Source: UBA2040 sp965660955
GTDB taxonomy: Bacteria > Bacteroidota > Bacteroidia > Flavobacteriales_D > Crocinitomicaceae
Length of the DNA stretch: 12,460 nucleotides
Direction of reading: 5' to 3'
Assembly: GCA_965660955.1 (NCBI GenBank)
Contig: CBFIBY010000075.1
Location: forward strand, 1 to 12,460
Under the pieces are notes generated by a model. It had not been told where the DNA came from. It made no database searches and saw only the letters and a list, made by a program, of their open reading frames with translations. How positions within the stretch are numbered: the stretch's first letter is position 1; each line of letters begins with the position of its first letter. A program made the position numbers and the translations under genes. Positions 7,184 through 12,460 of this stretch are shown piece by piece.

Positions 7184-8653
7184 ATGGCGCAAGATAATAT
7201 CAAACCATTTTCTTTTGGATTTGCCTTTTTACCCATTCTGATTTTAGTGGGATTGTTGGCATTAAACATCTATTTTTTTAGGGGTGACGCTACAGGCGGA
7301 CCCAATCAAATAGTTTTGTTAATTGCTGCCGCTTTTACAGTCTTATTATCCCGTAGAATTGGTTTTTCCTGGAAACAGATGCAAAAAGGAATGGTGAAAA
7401 GCATTAAATCCGCTTTACCGGCCATTTTAATATTACTCATGATTGGCGCTTTAGCAGGAACTTGGATGATTAGTGGAGTAGTGCCGGCTATGATTTATTA
7501 TGGACTCGATATCTTGAACCCGACTTTCTTTTTGTTCGCAGCCTGTATTATTAGCTCAATAGTCTCAATTGCGACGGGAAGCAGCTGGACAACAGTAGCA
7601 ACCGTTGGTGTCGCTTTAATGGGTATTGGTCAAGTGATGGGACTATCTGATGGAATGATAGCCGGTGCGATAATTTCAGGTGCTTATTTTGGCGATAAAA
7701 TGTCGCCTTTATCGGATACAACGAATTTAGCTCCTGCTATGGCAGGAACGGATTTGTTCACCCATATTCGGTACATGACGTATACTACTTTTCCAACTAT
7801 TTCTATAACATTAATCATATTCCTTATACTCGGTTTTAATCATTCTGGAAATGCCGATAGTACTTCGATAGAAGTTATGCAAACTGCTATTGAGAGCAAG
7901 TTTTACATTAGTCCAGTATTGTTTATTGTTCCTGCGCTTGTCATCTTTTTAATATTAAAGAAGGTTGATGCGCTTCCGGCACTTTTCCTTGGAACCTTGA
8001 TTGGTGGAATTTTTGCGATTATTTTTCAACCTCAAATCATCAAAGACATTTCTAAAATAACCGAAAATTACGGATTTGCTTCATATAAAGCCCTTATGAC
8101 CACCATGGGAAGCTCTGTTTCGATAACTACATCCAATGCGGAAGTAAACGACTTGCTATCAACTTCCGGTATGTCCGGAATGATGAACACAATTTGGTTG
8201 ATTGTTTGCGCCATGTGTTTTGGCGGTGCTATGGAGGTAACTGGATTTCTAAAGAAGATTACGAGTGTCATTATTAGAGGGGTTCGATCGGTTGGCGGTT
8301 TAATTGCTTCAACTGTTGGAACATGTTTATTCTTCAATGCTACAGCTTCAGATCAATACTTGGCAATAGTTGTTCCAGGAAGAATGTTCGCCAAAACGTA
8401 CAAAGAAAAGGGGTTGGCACCTGAAAACCTTAGTCGTACTTTGGAGGATTCTGGAACGGTTACTTCGGTTCTTGTTCCATGGAATACATGTGGTGCTTTT
8501 CATTCAGTCGCTTTGAGTGTTTATACTGGAGATTACTTTCTGTACTGTTTCTTTAATTGGATGAGTCCAATAGTTACAACATTGTATGGCTATTTGAACA
8601 TTAAAATCCGACGATTACCCAAGAAAAAGCAGAAAGTAGGTAAGATTGCTTAA
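7184..8653 (+). CDS. nhaC: NhaC-family Na+/H+ antiporter
   Basis: A very hydrophobic 489-residue membrane protein with about eleven or twelve helices. The strongest marker is YFGDKMSPLSDTTNLAPA (residues 168-185), the conserved ion-pathway region of NhaC proteins. It is preceded by ATGSSWTT (130-137), and the C-terminal half holds FNATASDQYLAIVVPGR and SGTVTSVLVPWNTCG, the matching conserved segments. The length is normal for the family, so it is intact. Members exchange Na+ for H+ and keep pH and sodium balance, which fits a marine or brackish bacterium. Some relatives (MleN) exchange malate and lactate as well, and sequence reading alone does not exclude this. It follows the RND exporter closely and precedes ffh by 63 bases. 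The ATG start places a short soluble N-terminus before helix 1. Confidence 0.9.
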   Translation: MAQDNIKPFSFGFAFLPILILVGLLALNIYFFRGDATGGPNQIVLLIAAAFTVLLSRRIGFSWKQMQKGMVKSIKSALPAILILLMIGALAGTWMISGVVPAMIYYGLDILNPTFFLFAACIISSIVSIATGSSWTTVATVGVALMGIGQVMGLSDGMIAGAIISGAYFGDKMSPLSDTTNLAPAMAGTDLFTHIRYMTYTTFPTISITLIIFLILGFNHSGNADSTSIEVMQTAIESKFYISPVLFIVPALVIFLILKKVDALPALFLGTLIGGIFAIIFQPQIIKDISKITENYGFASYKALMTTMGSSVSITTSNAEVNDLLSTSGMSGMMNTIWLIVCAMCFGGAMEVTGFLKKITSVIIRGVRSVGGLIASTVGTCLFFNATASDQYLAIVVPGRMFAKTYKEKGLAPENLSRTLEDSGTVTSVLVPWNTCGAFHSVALSVYTGDYFLYCFFNWMSPIVTTLYGYLNIKIRRLPKKKQKVGKIA

Positions 8654-8686
8654 GATTTATTAACCCCTTTTTCCAATAGAATTCAT

Positions 8687-8694
8687 TAACTTTG
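8687..8694 (+). promoter_or_regulatory. -7 promoter element of ffh
   Basis: TAACTTTG matches TAnnTTTG perfectly and lies 22 bases before the ffh ATG, so the message would have a leader of about 18 bases. A clear -33 TTG is not seen at the usual distance. It suggests that ffh has its own transcript and is not simply the last gene of the exporter-nhaC run. Confidence 0.6.
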
Positions 8695-8716
8695 CGGTCG
8701 CAAAAAGTATATCTTC

Positions 8717-10066
8717 ATGTTTGAAAATTTAACGGAAAAATTCGAGAAAGCCTTTAAGGTATTAAAGGGACACGGTCAAATTTCAGAAATCAATGTTGCT
8801 GAAACCTTGAAAGAGGTTAGACGCGCTTTATTGGATGCCGATGTCAATTTTAAGACAGCTAAAGAATTTACCAACACCGTTAAGGAAAAAGCATTAGGGC
8901 GTGATGTACTAACTACAATTTCCCCAGGACAATTGATGACAAAAATTTGTCATGAAGAATTGACAGAGTTGATGGGCGGAAATGAAGTTGAAATCAACAT
9001 CAAAGGTGCACCGGCAATCGTTTTAATGTCTGGTTTGCAAGGTTCAGGAAAAACGACTTTTTCGGGTAAACTAGCTAATTTTTTAAAGACCAAGAAGGGA
9101 AAAAATCCTTTACTTGTTGCATGTGACGTTTATCGTCCTGCTGCCATAGATCAATTGCATGTGCTAGGTGACCAGCTTGGTGTAGAAGTATTCTCTAACA
9201 AAGAGGAGAAAAATCCTGTTGCCATTGCGACTGCGGCTGTTCAACATGCCAAAGCAAAAGGTTTTAATGTAGTAATTGTGGATACCGCTGGTCGTTTAGC
9301 GATTGACGAAAAAATGATGGAGGAAATAGCGTCTGTTAAAAACGCAATTCAACCTTCGGAAACGTTGTTTGTCGTGGATGCCATGACAGGACAAGATGCG
9401 GTTAATACGGCCAAAGCATTTAACGAGAAAATTGATTTCGATGGTGTTGTTCTAACGAAATTAGACGGCGATACGAGAGGTGGAGCTGCCCTTTCAATTA
9501 AAGCGGTTGTCAACAAACCGATCAAATTTGTAGGTACTGGAGAGAAGATGGAAGCATTGGATGTATTCTATCCTCAACGTATGGCTGATCGAATCTTGGG
9601 AATGGGTGACGTTGTTTCATTAGTGGAACGTGCTCAAGAACAATTCGACGAGGCTGAAGCGAGAAAGCTCCAAAAAAGAATCCAAAAAGACCAGTTTGAT
9701 TTCAATGATTTCTTAGCCCAAATTCAACAAGTAAAGAAAATGGGGAATATGAAAGACCTAGTTGGAATGATACCAGGTGTTGGCAAGCAAATGAAGGATG
9801 TTGAGATTGAAGATGACGCTTTCAAGCATATTGAAGCAATCATTATGTCCATGACGCCAGCCGAAAGATCCAATCCAACGATTATCAATGGCCAACGGAA
9901 AAACCGTTTGGCAAAAGGCAGCGGTCGCAATATTCAAGAAGTAAATAAGCTATTGAAGCAGTTCAACGATACCAAGAAAATGATGAAAATGATGTCCAAT
10001 CCGAAAAACATGATGGGCATGATGAAGAAAATGAAAGGTATGGGTGGCGGAATGCCGGGGATGTAG
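8717..10066 (+). CDS. ffh: Signal recognition particle protein Ffh (SRP54 GTPase)
   Basis: Ffh binds signal sequences as they leave the ribosome and, with SRP RNA and the receptor FtsY, brings the ribosome to the membrane. The 449-residue protein has the three standard parts. The N domain (1-100) contains the LKEVRRALLDADVN helix. The G domain (100-296) has GLQGSGKTT (106-114, P-loop), DVYRPAAIDQL (137-147), DTAGR (189-193) and TKLDGD (247-252). The methionine-rich M domain (297-449) has the RNA-binding stretch NGQRKNRLAKGSGR and ends in a tail of Met, Lys and Gly (MMKMM, KNMMGMMKKM, GGGMPGM). All key residues are present and the length is typical. Its TAG stop forms the foot of a hairpin repeat (10063-10088). 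Confidence 0.98.
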   Translation: MFENLTEKFEKAFKVLKGHGQISEINVAETLKEVRRALLDADVNFKTAKEFTNTVKEKALGRDVLTTISPGQLMTKICHEELTELMGGNEVEINIKGAPAIVLMSGLQGSGKTTFSGKLANFLKTKKGKNPLLVACDVYRPAAIDQLHVLGDQLGVEVFSNKEEKNPVAIATAAVQHAKAKGFNVVIVDTAGRLAIDEKMMEEIASVKNAIQPSETLFVVDAMTGQDAVNTAKAFNEKIDFDGVVLTKLDGDTRGGAALSIKAVVNKPIKFVGTGEKMEALDVFYPQRMADRILGMGDVVSLVERAQEQFDEAEARKLQKRIQKDQFDFNDFLAQIQQVKKMGNMKDLVGMIPGVGKQMKDVEIEDDAFKHIEAIIMSMTPAERSNPTIINGQRKNRLAKGSGRNIQEVNKLLKQFNDTKKMMKMMSNPKNMMGMMKKMKGMGGGMPGM

Positions 10067-10088
10067 GCTTCGGCTCCGCTCAGCCTAC
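10063..10088 (+). repeat. Stem-loop repeat copy A, on the ffh stop codon
   Basis: Perfect 7-bp arms GTAGGCT (10063-10069) and AGCCTAC (10082-10088) enclose the 12-nt core TCGGCTCCGCTC. The ffh stop codon TAG (10064-10066) lies inside the left arm. The core matches those of four other copies up to 10826. No T-run follows, so if it ends transcription it is not a classic intrinsic terminator. Confidence 0.75.
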
Positions 10089-10093
10089 TGTAA

Positions 10094-10112
10094 ACGGCTG
10101 CGCTCAGCCTAC
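10094..10112 (+). repeat. Stem-loop repeat copy B
   Basis: The core ACGGCTGCGCTC (10094-10105) is followed by AGCCTAC, the same right arm as copy A. The 18 bases 10095-10112 equal 10071-10088 with one difference, so this is a tandem partial copy at a 24-base period. The matching left arm is missing; instead it can fold as GGCTG and CAGCC around CGCT (10096-10109). Confidence 0.65.
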
Positions 10113-10171
10113 CGCATAAAGTTTCGTCCTATCGATTGGCTGATCAATCCAAAAGACTGAGAATAGAGAAT

Positions 10172-10201
10172 TAGGACGCTGAGCGTAGTCGAAGTGTCCT
10201 A
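10172..10201 (-). repeat. Stem-loop repeat copy C, on the methyltransferase stop codon
   Basis: Arms TAGGACGCT (10172-10180) and AGTGTCCTA (10193-10201) pair over nine positions with one G-T wobble around the core, which reads TCGACTACGCTC in minus-strand sense. The methyltransferase TAG stop (10201-10199 on the minus strand) is the first three bases of the stem, as in copy A at ffh. The arms differ from copy A but remain self-complementary. Confidence 0.75.
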
Positions 10202-10681
10202 TTTGATCGTGTGGTTTGGAGGCAAAGTTGTTTCAATCTTATTCGCTCTATCGTAAAGGACTATACTTCCTGTAACGCCAACATTCAAACTTGAATTTCC
10301 TTTCAATCGAACTACAAAATGACATTTATCCAAAACACTTTGTGGTAGGCCATTGTTTTCGGAACCCAATAAATAAATAGCTCGCTTCGGATGTTCAAAT
10401 TCGATTAAATCCGTCGCATCGTCTGTGATTTCAACGCCAATTAGCCGACAATCGTAGGGAATATTGTCGAGTAAATCTTCAATTGTTTTGTGATGAAACA
10501 GCGGAATGCGTGACCATGCTTTGAGTACGTCGGAGCTTTGTTTCTTGTACTTTTTTTCAACTGTGAAAATATAAGCTGCTCCAAGTATGTACGCTGATCG
10601 CCACAAGGTTCCGATATTATGTTCGGTTTTGCCTTGATAAACACCAATTGCGCAATATCCTTTGGAACTTGAGGTTTTCAA
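10199..10681 (-). CDS. SpoU/TrmH-family RNA methyltransferase (SPOUT fold)
   Basis: A small 160-residue enzyme expected to transfer methyl from S-adenosylmethionine to a ribose 2'-OH in tRNA or rRNA; the target nucleotide cannot be told. The three SPOUT motifs are visible: TEHNIGTLWRSA (motif 1, about 19-30, with the conserved Asn and Arg), AIYLLGSENNGLP (motif 2, about residues 102-114), and SLNVGVTGSIVLYDR (motif 3, about 130-145, forming the trefoil knot). There is no extra N-terminal RNA-binding domain, as in short TrmH/TrmL-like members. The start is a TTG; no ATG or GTG occurs in frame back to the TGA at 10717-10715, and the translated protein has no other methionine. That upstream stop lies within repeat copy D. 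The gene lies 154 bases downstream of the kinase gene on the same strand. Confidence 0.85.
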   Translation of the reverse strand: MKTSSSKGYCAIGVYQGKTEHNIGTLWRSAYILGAAYIFTVEKKYKKQSSDVLKAWSRIPLFHHKTIEDLLDNIPYDCRLIGVEITDDATDLIEFEHPKRAIYLLGSENNGLPQSVLDKCHFVVRLKGNSSLNVGVTGSIVLYDRANKIETTLPPNHTIK

Positions 10682-10699
10682 TGTTGGTTGTTTAAAGAT

Positions 10700-10721
10700 T
10701 GTCTTCGACTCCGCTCAGTCA
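10700..10721 (+). repeat. Stem-loop repeat copy D, upstream of the methyltransferase
   Basis: The core TCGACTCCGCTC (10705-10716) has short imperfect arms: TGTCT and AGTCA pair at four of five positions. It is in the orientation opposite to copies C and E and is not next to a stop codon on its own strand. It lies 19 bases ahead of the methyltransferase's TTG start and supplies the in-frame stop that closes that reading frame upstream. Confidence 0.6.
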
Positions 10722-10802
10722 TCTATACAGATACAGCGTCTACGTCTAAAAGCATTGGTTCATAGTTTGATTATTACTAATTCTTGAACGAAAATATAAG
10801 CG

Positions 10803-10826
10803 GAAGTTGAGCGTAGTCGAAACTTC
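10803..10826 (-). repeat. Stem-loop repeat copy E, just after the kinase stop codon
   Basis: Perfect 6-bp arms GAAGTT (10803-10808) and AACTTC (10821-10826) enclose a core identical to that of copy C over all 12 bases (TCGACTACGCTC in minus sense). In minus-strand sense the stem begins nine bases after the TAA of the kinase gene. Arms differ completely from those of copies A and C. Confidence 0.75.
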
Positions 10827-10835
10827 AAGCGTTTT

Positions 10836-12460
10836 TTAACCCCAAAACTTCCACCAAGGTTTTTTCTCAGATTCTGCTCCATACCCATAACCGTAGCCAT
10901 AACCGTATCCATAACCGTATCCTTTTTTAGCGTTAGTTCCGTTAAGAAGAACGGCCATGTTCGGTAGTCGGTTTTCTTTGAGTAGGCGAGCTGGTATTTG
11001 CAACATTCTTTTATCCAAAAATCCTGCACGAGCTACGTAAACAAATGCATCGGCATGTTTCGCAATAAGTAATGTGTCTGTTACAAGTGCAACAGGGGCT
11101 GTATCTACAATAATATAGTCGTATTCGTTTCTGACCTCTTCTATAAGGTCTGATATCCGCTCATTCATTAGCATTTCGGCCGGGTTGGGCGGAATAATAC
11201 CTGACGGAATGATACTTAATTTTTCAAAATTTTGAGACGCAAATGTGATATCTTTTACCGTAATTTTGGGATCGGCAATAAAGTGAGATACTCCCTTTAC
11301 TTCGCTCATATCCAGATATTGAAGAATTTTTGGCGCTCTTAAATCTAGCCCTATCAAAAGAACTTTTTTATTTGACAATGCGAGAACAGAGGCGAGATTG
11401 AGTGAAACAAAACTCTTCCCTTCCTTTGCGATTGTGGAGGTTATAAAAATCGTTTTACCTCTATCTTCTGCACCAGTTAGCATAAAATCCAAATTGGTGC
11501 GGATTAACCTAAAAGCCTCTGATGCGTTGTTGTGATTTTTTAAATTTACCACAACGCGCTCATCAGAATTCGATTCAGGAATATCACCTATAAACGGTAA
11601 TTTTAGTCTCTCTATGTCCTTTATTCCATGAACTTTAGTGTCGAGTATATCTTTAAGATATATAACCCCAATAGGCATAATAAGACCAAATAGAAATGCT
11701 CCTAAGTATATTATTTTTCGCTTTGGTGAAATAGGTATTCCATTACTATATGCCAAATCGATGACTTTCGCATTCCCAACTGTGGCTGCCAAGGCAATTT
11801 CATTTTCTTCACGTTTTTGGAGTAAATACAGGTATAACGTTTCTTTTATATTTTGTTGACGGGTAATGCTTCTATATTCTTTTTCGTATTCAGGAATAGA
11901 CGCAATTTTAGATTTGTAAAGATTGTTTTGTTTTTTCAGAGCATTTATCTCAAGGTTTAAGGAGTTTCTATAGTTTTTTAGACTTGAGTTTAAAGAGGTT
12001 CTCAGGCTATTAATTTGCCCATCGAGTTTCACAACAACAGGATTCTTTTCGCCAGTACTCTCTAGTAAGCGGTTTCGATCTAAAACAGTTTGGTTGTATT
12101 GACCAATTAAACTTGAAACACCTGGGTCGTTAAGACCAATATTCGCAGGTAACAAGGCATCACTTTCCTTTTGTTTAGCTAAACTTTCGTTCATGAAATT
12201 AGCTAGACTTTTTTGAATATTTGCTTGGACCAATGCTTTTTCGGCCTCACTTCCTTTCTCAAGATATAAAGCCGCGTCAGAAGTTACATCAGTCAAAGAA
12301 TGTTTAGATTTGAATTCTTGTCCTTTGGTTTCTACTTCTGAAAGTTCCGCTGTTATGAACTTCATCCGATCGTTAATGAACACACTGGTATTTTTCGCTA
12401 TTTTATTTTGATCATCAATCGCTTCTTTTTCATGCTGGCGCATTAGTTCATTTAAAATAG
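10836..12460 (-). CDS. Wzc-like polysaccharide tyrosine autokinase, 5'-truncated
   Basis: The frame stays open through the right edge (the codons before the ATG at 12443 read ILNEL), so the N-terminal Wzz domain and first membrane helix lie outside. What remains is a long coiled-coil periplasmic region (about 11830-12460), the GNVR-type end with the second transmembrane helix (IIYLGAFLFGLIMPIGVIYL, about 11660-11735), and a cytoplasmic BY-kinase domain. That domain has Walker A (AKEGKS, about 11420), Walker A' (LLIGLDLRAPK), Walker B (YIIVDTAP, about 11100) and a tail of (GY)7G followed by PWWKFWG. Such proteins control chain length and export of capsule or exopolysaccharide and phosphorylate their own tyrosine cluster. 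In Walker A' the first Asp of the usual DxD is Gly; I recall this as common in Bacteroidota relatives. Wzy, Wza and glycosyltransferase genes would be expected beyond the right edge. Confidence 0.92.
   Translation of the reverse strand, partial: ILNELMRQHEKEAIDDQNKIAKNTSVFINDRMKFITAELSEVETKGQEFKSKHSLTDVTSDAALYLEKGSEAEKALVQANIQKSLANFMNESLAKQKESDALLPANIGLNDPGVSSLIGQYNQTVLDRNRLLESTGEKNPVVVKLDGQINSLRTSLNSSLKNYRNSLNLEINALKKQNNLYKSKIASIPEYEKEYRSITRQQNIKETLYLYLLQKREENEIALAATVGNAKVIDLAYSNGIPISPKRKIIYLGAFLFGLIMPIGVIYLKDILDTKVHGIKDIERLKLPFIGDIPESNSDERVVVNLKNHNNASEAFRLIRTNLDFMLTGAEDRGKTIFITSTIAKEGKSFVSLNLASVLALSNKKVLLIGLDLRAPKILQYLDMSEVKGVSHFIADPKITVKDITFASQNFEKLSIIPSGIIPPNPAEMLMNERISDLIEEVRNEYDYIIVDTAPVALVTDTLLIAKHADAFVYVARAGFLDKRMLQIPARLLKENRLPNMAVLLNGTNAKKGYGYGYGYGYGYGYGAESEKKPWWKFWG
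10878..10922 (-). repeat. Tandem repeat encoding the (GY)7G tail of the kinase
   Basis: The 45 bases encode eight Gly and seven Tyr in alternation. At the DNA level 10887-10922 are three tandem 12-mers, ATAACCGTAGCC then ATAACCGTATCC twice (plus-strand reading). The unit is a multiple of three, so gain or loss of units changes the number of tyrosines without breaking the frame. Confidence 0.85.

Noticed and set aside
10067..10198. A small gene or ncRNA between ffh and the methyltransferase
   Set aside because: The stretch is only 132 bases between two convergent genes; apart from repeat copies A, B and C, I see no promoter and no coding frame in it.
11330..11375. Loss of the first Asp in Walker A' (GLDLR in place of DxDxR) as a sign of an inactive kinase
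   Set aside because: From memory this form is common among Bacteroidota BY-kinases; Walker A, Walker B and the tyrosine tail are all intact.

Overview
The window looks like chromosomal DNA of a member of the Bacteroidota, most likely a flavobacterial or Crocinitomicaceae-type marine or freshwater bacterium. The reasons are AT-rich codon use, Bacteroidota-type promoters (TAnnTTTG at -7, TTG near -33), a protein with a type IX secretion (T9SS) sorting domain, and a Bacteroidota-style Wzc kinase. The family-level placement is inference from gene content. No phage, CRISPR, toxin-antitoxin or transposase gene is visible. Apart from short hairpin repeats, this is ordinary core and envelope DNA.

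Left part (1-4800). A 5'-truncated RecD-like helicase (+) enters from the left edge and meets a large exported protein of unknown function (-) tail to tail, with their stop codons overlapping. A hairpin terminator separates that protein from a T9SS cargo protein, also on the minus strand.

Middle (4700-10066). A divergent promoter region leads to a rightward run: an RND/MMPL-type exporter, an NhaC-family antiporter 47 bases later, and ffh (the GTPase of the signal recognition particle) with its own promoter element. The first transmembrane helix of the exporter is encoded upstream of the first usable start codon. The only upstream in-frame ATG is followed by a TAA six codons later, so the gene is either damaged, misread or unusually initiated.

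Right part (10067-12460). Two leftward genes: a Wzc-like tyrosine autokinase (its 5' end lies outside the window), which ends in a (GY)7G tail, and then a small SpoU/TrmH-family RNA methyltransferase with a TTG start. Five copies of a small element lie around them. Each has a near-constant 12-nt core, TCGRCTnCGCTC; in three copies the core is flanked by perfectly or almost perfectly matching arms whose sequence differs from copy to copy. Those three lie at or just after the stop codons of ffh, the methyltransferase and the kinase, all in gene sense. This is the most interesting structure in the window.
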